A model generated the notes under the pieces. That model was not told the DNA's origin, did not search any database, and saw only the letters and a program-made list of their open reading frames with translations. Shown here piece by piece: positions 9,427 through 18,593 of a stretch of DNA of 64,000 nt. How positions within the stretch are numbered: the first letter of the stretch is position 1; every line of letters begins with the position of its first letter. The DNA is from Aalborgiella sp040079635 (lineage in GTDB: Bacteria; Pseudomonadota; Gammaproteobacteria; Burkholderiales; Burkholderiaceae_C), in assembly GCA_040079635.1 (NCBI GenBank), contig JBEBJY010000003.1, forward strand, positions 39,508 to 103,507, written 5' to 3'. Both the position numbers and the translations under genes were made by a program.

Positions 9427-10422
9427 TTACGCGTCAACTGTAAAACCAATACGCTTGATCAGCGGACCCCAGCGCTCTAACTCCACTTGCGAGCTCTTTA
9501 ACTGCTCAGCTGGTGTGCCACCATAAGGAATCAAACCCACTACTTGGAATGAGTCCTGTACCGATTTGTCTTTCAACGCTGCGTTGATAGCTGCATTTGC
9601 AGCTGCCACGACGTTAGCTGGTGTTTTAGCTGGTGCGTAGAAACCGAACCATTCTTCCACTGTCAACTCTGGGAAACCTTGCTCAGCAAATGTTGCCACC
9701 TCTGGTACAAATGGTGAACGTGTCTTGCCTGAAGTTGCCAAAATACGCATCTTGCCAGCTTTGTGATTTGCCAAGAAGTCACCATGCGGTGTAACCATGG
9801 CCGCAATTTGACCACCCACAACGTCTGTCACACCTGGCACAGAGCCACGGTATGGCACATGCTTCAAATCGACATTGTTATTCAAGCCCAACAACGCGCC
9901 AATGAAGTGCGGAGTTGAACCGGCCGCAGGTGAGCCATAGCTGGCTTGTGCTGGATTAGCCTTCGCCCATGCCAAAAACTCTTTCACTGTTTTGACAGTT
10001 GCAGGAACCATTGGTCCCACAGCCAAACCATGGTGAATCATGGAGCTGGTTCCCACAGGAGTGAAATCTTCAAACGGCTTGTATTGCAAGTTTTTAAAGA
10101 TGTGTGGGTACAGCGAAATGGCAGAAAACGGTGTCATTGCCAAGACTGAACCATCCGCAGGTGCACTCTTCAACAAATTCAAAGCGATTTGCCCACCAGC
10201 TCCTGGTTTACTGTCAATCACACCAGCATTTTTTGTGTAGCCAGAGCCTGCAAATTTTTCTGCCACGCGACGTGCGCAAATGTCACCTGCGCTACCTGGT
10301 GGAAAGCCATAGAGCACTTTGACTTGCTCTATCGGCATAGCAGATTGCGCAAAGGCTGATGGGTTTAAAGCAGCCGTGATGGCCGCGACCATACTGGCTT
10401 GGGTAAAAATTCTACGATCCAT
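9427..10422 (-). CDS. Bug/TctC-family periplasmic binding protein
   Basis: A 331-residue secreted solute-binding protein with signal peptide (TQASMVAAITAALNPSAFAQ). The family signature around the carboxylate-binding site is visible (VLYGFPPGSAGDICAR, SKPGAGGQIALNLL, HVPYRGSVPG). No tctA or tctB membrane genes are nearby, the usual orphan situation in Burkholderiales. It lies between the tannase-like and CoA-ligase genes on the same strand and may bind an aromatic acid, which is inference. Confidence 0.88.
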   Translation of the reverse strand: MDRRIFTQASMVAAITAALNPSAFAQSAMPIEQVKVLYGFPPGSAGDICARRVAEKFAGSGYTKNAGVIDSKPGAGGQIALNLLKSAPADGSVLAMTPFSAISLYPHIFKNLQYKPFEDFTPVGTSSMIHHGLAVGPMVPATVKTVKEFLAWAKANPAQASYGSPAAGSTPHFIGALLGLNNNVDLKHVPYRGSVPGVTDVVGGQIAAMVTPHGDFLANHKAGKMRILATSGKTRSPFVPEVATFAEQGFPELTVEEWFGFYAPAKTPANVVAAANAAINAALKDKSVQDSFQVVGLIPYGGTPAEQLKSSQVELERWGPLIKRIGFTVDA

Positions 10423-10475
10423 GCTGAGTCTCCTTTAGTTAACAAAAAAATAAAACTGAAAACAATAATTTGAAA

Positions 10476-12371
10476 TCAGGGTTTGAGAATATTTAACGCT
10501 GTATCTGCATAAAGCGATGACACCAATTCTGCTCGCTCCTTCAAAACCGCTCGCTGGTTGATACTGCCTTTGTCGGTAATCTCACCCTTGTCAATATTTG
10601 GCGGCTCAGTCAAGACAACTGCTCGCGCTACTCGACTAGCAGAACCAGTAGCTGACTTTGCCAATTCTGTGATCATGGCAGCCATGGCAGATTGCATTTT
10701 TTCGTGTTGAGCAATATCGCGCATCGTTGCACTATCAGGCAAACCAAATGCTTTTCTACACGGTATGAGTGCAGGAATAATCAATGCGCCCACCTCTTTT
10801 TCATTCAAACCGGTGATCACGACATCTTGAATATAGGGCGCACCTGCGGCTGTGATTTTGGCGCGCATGGGGCCTACGCTGACAAAAGTTCCAGTGGAAA
10901 GCTTGAAGTCTTCCGCAATACGCCCATCAAACTTCAAACCTTTGTGATGGTCTGCTTCGTCAATCCATTTCACGGCATCACCTGTGCAGAAAAAACCTTC
11001 TTCATCAAAGCACTCGTTTGTGGCTTCTGAGTTTCGCCAATAGCCAGGCGTGATGTTCGGCCCCTTGTAGCGTACCTCCACCTTATCGCCGCAAGGTACA
11101 AGTTTCAATGTCAAACCCGAACATGGCAAACCTAAATCACCAGACTTCACGTTTGGATTGGTGACAAAAAGTCCAAATGGAGAGCTTTCCGTCATACCCA
11201 AACCAGTCGTCATGACGATACGATGACCGATTTCTTTTTCAGCACTTTCAAACAGACTATCCCAGATGGGCTGCGCCAGCGATGCCCCCGCGTAAAAAAA
11301 CATTCTGCAACGTGACAGCAATGATTTACGCAACTGCCTACCATCTTCGTCATCCACTTTCATGGCTGCAGCGACGTATTCAAAACCTGTTGGTACGTTC
11401 AAATACATGGTAGGTGAAATTTCACGCAGATTCTTCAAAGTCTCGCCAATCAACGCGGGCACAGGCTTGCCATCGTCAATGTACATCGTGCCGCCGTGGT
11501 GCAAAATCAAATTAAAGTCATGGTTACCACCAAAAGTATGATTCCACGGCGTCCAATCAACCAACACCAAAGGGTCTTCAGCCATGGCAGGAATGGATTG
11601 GCTGATTTGCTGCACATTGGCGCAAATCATTTTTTGTGTATTGATAACGCCTTTTGGCAATTTGGTTGAGCCACTGGTGAACAAAAACTTAACCACAGTA
11701 TCATGCCCAGTAGCAGCAACAGCCTGCGCCACTTGTGGTGTAATTTCAGTTGACAAGAGGTCGTTAAAATTAATGCACTTTTTGACTGTAGCCTGCGTAT
11801 TTATTGCCTGATTAGCTATATTATTTGCAGCAAAAACCATGTCTGATTTTCCTACAAAAGCTATGGCTTTGGCGTATTTTTCTGCATCACTGGCATACAC
11901 AAAACCAGGTGTGATGGTGTCAAAAATATGTTTGAGCTTTTCAAAATCTTGGCTGAGCAAACTATACGCAGTAGATACGCTGCAATAAGGCACGCCCACA
12001 GTTATAGCCGCGATTGCAATAAGTGCATGCTCCAAGCTGTTTTCGCTCAAAATTGCAACGGGTCGATCAACACTTAAACCCATATCGAGCAAAGATTGAC
12101 CGATACGCTGAGCTTTGTCCCAAGCTTGTGCGTAACTGATATGCACCCATTCACGCGTCACAGGGTCACGTCTAGCCATCCACGTGCGGTCTGGTCGGTG
12201 CTTTGCCCAGTGAATGAGTCGATCTGTCAATCGCGTTTCATACGGTTCTAAATCATTTTCAGCGCGAAGGTAGGTGTTATCACCAACTTTAGAAACAACA
12301 GCACGCGTCACGCCATACTTAAAGTCGCGGTAGATGGGTTGTTTAGGTTGTGATGAAGATGTTGTCGTCAT
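10476..12371 (-). CDS. feruloyl-CoA synthetase-like AMP-forming acyl-CoA ligase
   Basis: A 631-residue ANL-family adenylating enzyme. The phosphate-binding loop is LFTSGSTKLPKGVI and the C-terminal catalytic lysine region is NIDKGEITDKGSINQR. The N-terminal YRDFKYGVTRAVV and the length fit the group annotated as feruloyl-CoA synthase in Burkholderiales, which activates hydroxycinnamates with ATP and CoA. Residues about 184-196 (NIANQAINTQATV) come from an in-frame copy of the dispersed element. It lies 72 bp downstream of a crotonase gene, fitting CoA-dependent side-chain degradation. The exact acid is not certain. Confidence 0.8.
   Translation of the reverse strand: MTTTSSSQPKQPIYRDFKYGVTRAVVSKVGDNTYLRAENDLEPYETRLTDRLIHWAKHRPDRTWMARRDPVTREWVHISYAQAWDKAQRIGQSLLDMGLSVDRPVAILSENSLEHALIAIAAITVGVPYCSVSTAYSLLSQDFEKLKHIFDTITPGFVYASDAEKYAKAIAFVGKSDMVFAANNIANQAINTQATVKKCINFNDLLSTEITPQVAQAVAATGHDTVVKFLFTSGSTKLPKGVINTQKMICANVQQISQSIPAMAEDPLVLVDWTPWNHTFGGNHDFNLILHHGGTMYIDDGKPVPALIGETLKNLREISPTMYLNVPTGFEYVAAAMKVDDEDGRQLRKSLLSRCRMFFYAGASLAQPIWDSLFESAEKEIGHRIVMTTGLGMTESSPFGLFVTNPNVKSGDLGLPCSGLTLKLVPCGDKVEVRYKGPNITPGYWRNSEATNECFDEEGFFCTGDAVKWIDEADHHKGLKFDGRIAEDFKLSTGTFVSVGPMRAKITAAGAPYIQDVVITGLNEKEVGALIIPALIPCRKAFGLPDSATMRDIAQHEKMQSAMAAMITELAKSATGSASRVARAVVLTEPPNIDKGEITDKGSINQRAVLKERAELVSSLYADTALNILKP
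11784..11831 (-). repeat. dispersed palindromic element, coding copy in the CoA ligase
   Basis: Read on the minus strand it contains ATATAGCTAATCAGGC and AATAAATACGCAGGCTACAG, close to the consensus. Orientation and reading frame match the host gene in the same way as in LivG, GcvP, GcvT and MoeA. The potential stop triplet is CAG. Confidence 0.85.
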
Positions 12372-12443
12372 TGCCGTAGTTCAATCATGAATGAGTCACG
12401 TCGCTATTAAATGTCACTATTCCAGAAATTATTCTTCGAGTAG

Positions 12444-13241
12444 TTATTCCACTTTGACTTTGCCAGCTTTGCCATCCAAAAATGCTTTCACGCGCGCTTT
12501 TGCTTCAGGAGCGCTTTGGGCAATCGCCGCCATCATAGATTCAGTGAAAAAGCCGTGGTCTGCGTTTTGTTCTGCGATACGAGGCAGTGCATGCATCAAC
12601 GCGTAATTGGTCAAAGGTGCGTTTTGCGCAATACGCTTGGCAATTTCCATGGCTTTTTCAAAAGCTTGCCCTTTAGGAACCAAATATTGCGCCAAGCCAA
12701 CTTTTTCGCCCTCAACCGCGTTATATACACGGCCTGTAAACATCATGTCAGCCATGCGTGCCGCACCAATCAATTTTGGAATACGCACCGAGCCGCCGCC
12801 GCCTACAAAAATGCCACGGCTGCCCTCTGGCAGTGCATAAAAAGTGGTTTCATCTGCCACGCGAATATGGCATGTCGTCGCTAGCTCCAAGCCGCCGCCC
12901 ACCACCGCACCGTGTAATGCGGCTACTACGGGCACGGGGCCGAATTGCACTTTATCAAGTGCCACAGTCCAACTGCGTGAATGCATCAAGCCTTGACCCG
13001 CATCGCGTTCTTGCAGTTCGCTCAAATCAAGCCCAGCGCAAAAGTGATCGCCCTCGCCTGCAAGGACTGCAGCACGGACTGTACTGGGGAGATTTTCGAA
13101 TACGTTTTTGATCGCAGCCATCAAACCATCGTTGATGGCATTACGCTTGCTTGGGCGCGTCAAACGAATCACAGCAATTTCTTGCGAGTCGCCAGTGATT
13201 TCTAAAGATATCAAATCGGTGGTTGCTTTATGGTTGGTCAT
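12444..13241 (-). CDS. crotonase-fold enoyl-CoA hydratase/isomerase family protein
   Basis: A 265-residue crotonase. Oxyanion-hole elements are visible (HFCAGLDLSE and HGAVVGGGLELA), with ALPEGSRGIFVGGGG in the active-site region. In this context it could hydrate the hydroxycinnamoyl-CoA formed by the neighbouring ligase or take part in ring degradation. It does not obviously carry the hydroxycinnamoyl-CoA hydratase/lyase pattern, so the reaction is left open. Confidence 0.85.
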   Translation of the reverse strand: MTNHKATTDLISLEITGDSQEIAVIRLTRPSKRNAINDGLMAAIKNVFENLPSTVRAAVLAGEGDHFCAGLDLSELQERDAGQGLMHSRSWTVALDKVQFGPVPVVAALHGAVVGGGLELATTCHIRVADETTFYALPEGSRGIFVGGGGSVRIPKLIGAARMADMMFTGRVYNAVEGEKVGLAQYLVPKGQAFEKAMEIAKRIAQNAPLTNYALMHALPRIAEQNADHGFFTESMMAAIAQSAPEAKARVKAFLDGKAGKVKVE

Positions 13242-13446
13242 GGTTTAAGTTGCAGACTTAGTTGTATTGTTAGTTGTATTCTGTAGGTATCACTGAAAAA
13301 TCTTGTGCTACTTTTAAATTTCTTGCATAATCGAATTATGGTTATGTTTCATAATCAATTCAAGCCAATTTTGCACAGATTTATAAGTGTTTACCCTAGA
13401 TCTTGTTTAACTTTTCGTCTGCTTACTCATCTTTTAAGGAGCTTTC

Positions 13447-14310
13447 ATGGATCATAAAAACCTAGTCGCCATCGACATTCATACTCATGCTGAAGTAAGT
13501 TGCTGGAATCCGTTTGACAATTACGGCGAAGAGTACGACAAGGCTGCCGACAAGTACTTTAAAAATGGAAAGCGCCCAACTATTGCAGAAACCATCGCCT
13601 ACTACCGCGAACGCAAAATCGGTTTGATCATGTTCACCGTGGACGCAGAATCAAAAATGGGACGCCGCCGCATCCCCAACGAAGAAATCGCTGAAGCTGC
13701 GAAGAACAATTCAGACATGATGATGGCCTTTGCCAGCATAGACCCGCACAAAGGGAAAATGGGCGCGCGAGAGGCACGACGTTTGATTGAAGAATTTGGC
13801 GTCAAAGGCTTCAAATTTCACCCTACCGTACAAGGCTATCACCCTTACGACCGCATGGCTTGGCCGATTTATGAAGTGATTGCTGAGCACAAATTGCCCG
13901 CCATTTTCCACACCGGCCACAGCGGCATTGGTAGCGGCATGCGCTGCGGTGGCGGCTTGAAGTTGGAATACAGCAACCCTATGCACTTGGATGATGTGGC
14001 GATCGACTTCCCCGACATGCAAATCGTCATGGCGCACCCCAGCTTTCCGTGGCAAGACGAGGCATTGAGTGTAGCGACGCACAAGCCGAACGTTTGGATT
14101 GACCTCTCAGGCTGGAGCCCAAAATACTTCCCCAAGCAATTAGTGCAATACGCCAATACGCTCTTGAAAGACCGCATTTTGTTCGGTTCCGACTATCCAC
14201 TCATCACGCCAGACCGCTGGATGAAAGACTTTGAAGAAGCGGGTTTCAAGCCTGAAGTGATGCCCGGTATTCTGAAAGATAATGCGGTTAGATTGCTAGG
14301 GCTGAAGTAA
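13447..14310 (+). CDS. amidohydrolase family protein (Amidohydro_2)
   Basis: A 287-residue TIM-barrel metal-dependent hydrolase or decarboxylase of the ACMSD/resorcylate-decarboxylase superfamily. Metal-ligand motifs are DIHTHAE (His12, His14), the HTGHSG region, MAHPSFPW and LFGSDYPL. AAGGAG precedes the ATG. It is divergent from the crotonase across 205 bp and 74 bp upstream of ltnD, so it could belong to the aromatic cluster or to the sugar-acid cluster. Relatives are often found beside feruloyl-CoA synthetase genes, which favours the former. The substrate is unknown. Confidence 0.8.
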   Translation: MDHKNLVAIDIHTHAEVSCWNPFDNYGEEYDKAADKYFKNGKRPTIAETIAYYRERKIGLIMFTVDAESKMGRRRIPNEEIAEAAKNNSDMMMAFASIDPHKGKMGAREARRLIEEFGVKGFKFHPTVQGYHPYDRMAWPIYEVIAEHKLPAIFHTGHSGIGSGMRCGGGLKLEYSNPMHLDDVAIDFPDMQIVMAHPSFPWQDEALSVATHKPNVWIDLSGWSPKYFPKQLVQYANTLLKDRILFGSDYPLITPDRWMKDFEEAGFKPEVMPGILKDNAVRLLGLK

Positions 14311-14348
14311 ACCCTGCGACAAGTATTTACCTAAATACAGGGGTATTT

Positions 14349-14383
14349 TGATCATCTGCCAAAGTTCAAAGGTATGATGATCA
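14349..14383 (+). promoter_or_regulatory. inverted repeat abutting the ltnD start codon
   Basis: TGATCATC (14349-14356) pairs with GATGATCA (14376-14383), separated by 19 nt, and ends one base before the ATG. The only purine-rich candidate ribosome site (AAAGG) lies inside the loop. A TATGAT hexamer (14373-14378) could be a -10 box. It may be an operator for a sugar-acid regulator or a hairpin affecting initiation. Confidence 0.4.
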
Positions 14384-14384
14384 C

Positions 14385-15299
14385 ATGAATACACCAAAAT
14401 CTCAATCTTCAGTTGGCGTCATTGGTTTAGGCGCTATGGGCAACGGCATGGCGCAATCCGTGCGTCGCGCGGGCTATTCGCCCTTTGTATTCGACGTTCG
14501 CGCAGAAGCTGCGCAAGCCTTCGCAAAAGACGGCGGCACTGCTTGCGCATCGCTGGCTGATATGGGCAAAAACTGCGACGTGGTGGTTTCTGTGGTGGTC
14601 AACGCTGCTCAAACAGAATCGGTGTTATTTGGTAACTCTGGGCAAGGCGGTTGCGCTGCATCTATGAAACCAGGCAGCGTGTTTGTGATGTGCTCAACAG
14701 TTGACCCCAATTGGTCAGTGGCGCTTGAGGCGCGTCTAGCTGCACTAGGCATTTTGTATATTGACGCCCCAATCTCTGGCGGCGCAGCCAAAGCCGCCAG
14801 CGGTCAAATGACCATGATGACCGCAGGCAAACCCGAAGCTTATGCAATTGCAGAACCCTTCTTAAACGCCATGGCTGCCAAAGTTTACAAACTTGGCGAC
14901 AGCGCGGGTGCGGGTAGTAAAGTCAAAATCATCAACCAATTACTCGCAGGCGTGCACATCGCCGCCGCTGCCGAAGCCATGGCGCTAGGCTTGCGTGAGG
15001 GTGTTGATCCAGACGCTTTGTACGAAGTCATCACCAACAGCGCTGGTAACAGCTGGATGTTCGAAAACCGCATGGCGCATGTGCTTGCGGCGGATTACAC
15101 GCCCTTGTCTGCCGTCGATATTTTTGTCAAGGACTTAGGAATAGTTTTAGACATGGCGCGTGCGACCAAGTTTCCACTACCACTGTCCAGCACGGCACAC
15201 CAGATGTTTATGCAAGCCTCAACTGCTGGCTTTGCTAAAGAAGACGATAGCGCCGTGATCAAAATTTTTCCAGGCATCGAATTGCCCAAGAAAAAATAG
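14385..15299 (+). CDS. ltnD: L-threonate dehydrogenase-like beta-hydroxyacid dehydrogenase
   Basis: A 304-residue NAD-dependent dehydrogenase of the 3-hydroxyisobutyrate family. Features are the Rossmann motif GVIGLGAMGNGMA near residue 11, the substrate motif DAPISGGAAKAASG, and the catalytic-lysine region GAGSKVKIINQLL. LtnD oxidises L-threonate to 2-oxo-tetronate. The assignment rests mainly on the following denD, otnK and otnI genes, a set known for C4 sugar acids; alone it would be called only a 2-hydroxy-3-oxopropionate-reductase-like protein. Confidence 0.8.
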   Translation: MNTPKSQSSVGVIGLGAMGNGMAQSVRRAGYSPFVFDVRAEAAQAFAKDGGTACASLADMGKNCDVVVSVVVNAAQTESVLFGNSGQGGCAASMKPGSVFVMCSTVDPNWSVALEARLAALGILYIDAPISGGAAKAASGQMTMMTAGKPEAYAIAEPFLNAMAAKVYKLGDSAGAGSKVKIINQLLAGVHIAAAAEAMALGLREGVDPDALYEVITNSAGNSWMFENRMAHVLAADYTPLSAVDIFVKDLGIVLDMARATKFPLPLSSTAHQMFMQASTAGFAKEDDSAVIKIFPGIELPKKK

Positions 15300-15345
15300 T
15301 CACAAGATTTTCAGCAAGCAATCACTATAAAGCGAAAGACAAATC

Positions 15346-16359
15346 ATGCATATTTTGATCACTGGCGGTGCAGGTTTTGTTGGCGTACGACTCGCCCGCA
15401 CTTTGTTAGCGCAGGGTTCACTCGCCTTGAACGGCGCTGCACCACAAAAAATTCAAACCATCACTTTGGCTGACCGAGTCGCAGCGCCAGCTGATTTGCT
15501 GGCTGATGCTCGCATCGTGTCACTTGTAGGTGATTTGAACGATTTGCTCAGTCAACAAAAACTACCGACGGCACAAACCCATGTCGTTTTTCACCTCGCA
15601 GCAGCCGTCAGTGGCGAATGCGAAGCTGATTTTGACCTAGGCATGCGCAGCAATTACGAAGCGACACGCTCTTTGCTCGAAGCGTGCCGAGCACTCAAAA
15701 CCAAACCGACATTAGTCTTCGCTAGTTCATTGGCCGTGTTTGGCAAAGTTCCTGGCTTCCCCATGCCTGCACTTATTGAAGACGACACTTTGCCCACACC
15801 GCAAAGCAGCTACGGCACGCAAAAGTTAATCGGTGAAAATTTGGTAGCCGATTTTGGCCGCAAAGGCTTCATCATCGCCCGAAGTGTGCGGTTGATGACC
15901 GTCAGCGTACGCGCTGGCAAGCCCAACGGCGCAGCTTCAGGCTTTTTGAGCGGCATGATTCGTGAGCCGCTGTCTGGCCTCAAAGCCGCTTGCCCAGTGT
16001 CGGCGGACACCTTGATCGCTTTGTCTTCCCCAGCCCGCACCGTAGAAGGCATCATCCGCGCTGCTGAAGTCACCAGCGAAGCGTGGGGGCCTTTAAAAGC
16101 TGTGAACTTACCTGCGTTGTGCACCAGCGTGGGCGACATGGCAGCAGCACTTGAGCGCGTTGCTGGTAAAGCCGCAACAGATTTGCTGGATTGGACACCC
16201 GACCCCGCCATCTTGAAACTGGTAGAAACTTGGCCAGGCGTTGTCTCGTCCAGCCGCGCCAACAAGCTCGGCCTGCAGGCTGATACTGATTACGAAAAAA
16301 TTATTCGCAACTACATCCGCGAAAATCCTGAAGCGATCAAGCTCAAAATCAATCCATAA
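15346..16359 (+). CDS. denD: D-erythronate dehydrogenase-like SDR
   Basis: A 337-residue extended short-chain dehydrogenase/epimerase-fold protein. The nucleotide-binding motif ILITGGAGFVGVRLA opens the protein and the catalytic YxxxK lies in SSYGTQKLIGE. DenD oxidises D-erythronate to a 2-oxo-tetronate. It follows ltnD by 46 bp and precedes otnK by 26 bp, matching known erythronate/threonate operons where both dehydrogenases converge on OtnI and OtnK. Confidence 0.8.
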   Translation: MHILITGGAGFVGVRLARTLLAQGSLALNGAAPQKIQTITLADRVAAPADLLADARIVSLVGDLNDLLSQQKLPTAQTHVVFHLAAAVSGECEADFDLGMRSNYEATRSLLEACRALKTKPTLVFASSLAVFGKVPGFPMPALIEDDTLPTPQSSYGTQKLIGENLVADFGRKGFIIARSVRLMTVSVRAGKPNGAASGFLSGMIREPLSGLKAACPVSADTLIALSSPARTVEGIIRAAEVTSEAWGPLKAVNLPALCTSVGDMAAALERVAGKAATDLLDWTPDPAILKLVETWPGVVSSSRANKLGLQADTDYEKIIRNYIRENPEAIKLKINP

Positions 16360-16385
16360 GCAATTAAACTGGTTTTAGGAACAAC

Positions 16386-17702
16386 ATGAGCAAGATTCTG
16401 CTGGGCTGCATTGCCGATGATTTCACGGGTGCAACCGACTTGGCCAACAACCTCGTGCGAGCAGGTATGCGCGTGGTGCAGACCAACGGCGTACCGACAC
16501 AGCCGTTGTCGGCAGAGGTCGATGCCATTGATGCCATAGTTATTGCCCTGAAGACCCGCACCATCTCACCCGCTGACGCAATTGCTCAATCTTTAGCAGC
16601 CCTGCAGTGGCTAAAAAGTGCTGGCAGCCGGCAAATTTATTTCAAGTATTGCTCTACTTTTGATAGCTGGTATGGCGCAGATAATGACGGCAAACGCGGC
16701 AACATTGGCCCCGTGACAGAAGCCTTGATGGATGCGATGGGTGCAGATTTCACCATCGCCACGCCCGCCTTTCCAGACAACGGGCGAACCGTTTTCAAAG
16801 GGCATTTGTTTGTGGGCGATGTGCTGCTATCCGAATCCAGCATGAAAACGCATCCGCTCACCCCCATGCGTGATGCGAACTTGGTCACTGTGATGCAAGC
16901 GCAGTGCAAACGTAAAGTTGGGCTGATTGATTACCGCACTGTTGCAGCCGGCTTTATTGCCATTCAAAGCCGCATCGCGGAACTGAAAAGCCAAGGCGTT
17001 GGCATTGCGATTGTGGACGCCATCTCGAACGAAGACCTAATACGTTTAGGTACAGCGCTCGCAGATTTGCCATTAGTTACGGCGGGGTCTGGCGTGGCGA
17101 TTGGTTTGCCGCAGAATTTTGGGATTGATGCCAAAAATACATCACAGGCAGCCGCTTTACCTGTTGCCAAAGGCTACCAAGCCGTGGTTTCGGGCAGTTG
17201 TTCACAGGCGACCAATGCACAAGTCGCAGTTTGGCAAGCCAGCAGACGCCCACACAAAGCTTTGAACTTAGCCGAAATTTTAGGCAGTGACGCCCAGCTC
17301 CATGCAGAAGTGCAAAACGTGCTGTCATGGGCAAAACCATTGTTGCCTAACGGCCCAGTGCTGATTTATTCAACCGCAGATGCAGCATCCGTCAAAACCA
17401 CACAATCAGCCCTAGGCAGCGATGCAACGGGCGCGCGGGTGGAGCAAGCGCTTAGCGCAATTGCCAAAGGCTTGGTCGAGCTAGGCGTGCAACAGCTGGT
17501 GGTCGCAGGTGGCGAAACTTCAGGCGCTTGTGTTCAGGCCTTGGGCGTGGAGCAAATGCAAATCGGCCCTCAAATCGATACTGGCGTGCCGTGGTGCTAT
17601 GGTTTTAGCAATGCAACAGATGCCAACATTCACCTTACCCTCAAATCCGGCAATTTTGGCACCACTGACTTCTTCGCCAAAGCTTTTGATATGCTCAAGT
17701 AA
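16386..17702 (+). CDS. otnK: 3-oxo-tetronate kinase (DUF1537/four-carbon acid sugar kinase)
   Basis: A 438-residue kinase with the N-terminal sugar-acid-binding domain (GCIADDFTGATDLANNLV) and the family motif FKYCSTFDS, then the C-terminal nucleotide-binding domain with VVAGGETSGA. OtnK phosphorylates 3-oxo-tetronate to the 4-phosphate, which OtnC then decarboxylates to dihydroxyacetone phosphate. No OtnC-type class II aldolase is found in this window, so the last step must be encoded elsewhere or replaced. Confidence 0.92.
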   Translation: MSKILLGCIADDFTGATDLANNLVRAGMRVVQTNGVPTQPLSAEVDAIDAIVIALKTRTISPADAIAQSLAALQWLKSAGSRQIYFKYCSTFDSWYGADNDGKRGNIGPVTEALMDAMGADFTIATPAFPDNGRTVFKGHLFVGDVLLSESSMKTHPLTPMRDANLVTVMQAQCKRKVGLIDYRTVAAGFIAIQSRIAELKSQGVGIAIVDAISNEDLIRLGTALADLPLVTAGSGVAIGLPQNFGIDAKNTSQAAALPVAKGYQAVVSGSCSQATNAQVAVWQASRRPHKALNLAEILGSDAQLHAEVQNVLSWAKPLLPNGPVLIYSTADAASVKTTQSALGSDATGARVEQALSAIAKGLVELGVQQLVVAGGETSGACVQALGVEQMQIGPQIDTGVPWCYGFSNATDANIHLTLKSGNFGTTDFFAKAFDMLK

Positions 17703-17749
17703 ATGTTTAAACAGATGTTAAATTTAGCTGCAAATTAAAGAACGCCAAT

Positions 17750-18592
17750 ATGCCAAAATTCGCCGCCAATTTGACGATGATGTACCCCGAACTGCCGTTT
17801 TTAGACCGCTTCGAAGCAGCGGCCAAAGACGGTTTTAAGGCGGTGGAGTACCTCTTCCCCTACGCTTTTGAGGCCAAAGAGCTGGCTGCTAGGTTAAAAA
17901 ACAATGGTTTGCAGCAAGTTTTGTTCAACTTACCGCCGGGCGGCGTGGATGCTAAATCCATAGACGACACGTGGAACAACGGCACACGCGGCATTGCTTG
18001 CATCGCGGGGCGTGAAGCTGAATTGGCGGCAGGCGCAGACCTAGCCTTGCGTTACGCCGAAGTCTTGGACTGCCCCAGATTGCACATGATGGCGGGTTTA
18101 TTACCTACAAATGCCTTATCCACCGCAGAAAACAAGGCAAATACTCGCCAAACCTACGTCAACAATGCCAAAACTGCCAGCCAGTTGGTAGCAAAACAAG
18201 GCATCAACCTGCTCCTAGAACCCATCAACACCCGCGATATTCCAGGTTTTTTTCTGAACCGCCAAGACGAAGCGCATGCTTTGATTACTGAAATCGGTCA
18301 GTCAAATGTCAAAGTGCAAATGGATTTGTACCACTGCCAAATCGTCGAAGGCGATGTAGCGATGAAAATCCGCCAATACCTGCCCACTGGCAATGTCGGC
18401 CATTTCCAAATCGCAGGCGTGCCAGAGCGGCATGAGCCTGATATTGGCGAGATGAATTACCCGTATTTGTTCGATGTGATCGACAGTTTGGGATACGACG
18501 GCTGGATTGGCTGTGAATACAAGCCAAAACTGGGTGGACAGCCGAATGGCACATCCAGCGGGCTGGGTTGGTTAAAACCATATCTAGGCTAA
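17750..18592 (+). CDS. otnI: 2-oxo-tetronate isomerase (hydroxypyruvate isomerase family)
   Basis: A 280-residue xylose-isomerase-like TIM barrel beginning MPKFAANLTMMYPELPFLDR. Metal- and substrate-binding segments include LLLEPINTRDIPGFFL, VKVQMDLYHCQIVEGD and GHFQIAGVPERHEPDIGEMN. The family contains Hyi and OtnI; the otnK neighbour (47 bp upstream) points to OtnI, which interconverts 2- and 3-oxo-tetronate. It is the last gene of the unit and is followed at once by a copy of the dispersed element. Confidence 0.88.
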   Translation: MPKFAANLTMMYPELPFLDRFEAAAKDGFKAVEYLFPYAFEAKELAARLKNNGLQQVLFNLPPGGVDAKSIDDTWNNGTRGIACIAGREAELAAGADLALRYAEVLDCPRLHMMAGLLPTNALSTAENKANTRQTYVNNAKTASQLVAKQGINLLLEPINTRDIPGFFLNRQDEAHALITEIGQSNVKVQMDLYHCQIVEGDVAMKIRQYLPTGNVGHFQIAGVPERHEPDIGEMNYPYLFDVIDSLGYDGWIGCEYKPKLGGQPNGTSSGLGWLKPYLG

Positions 18593-18593
18593 T

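Noticed and set aside
16640..16672. Possible element arm (TACTTTTGATAGCT) in otnK
   Set aside because: It encodes the conserved DUF1537 motif FKYCSTFDS and has no adjacent element core.
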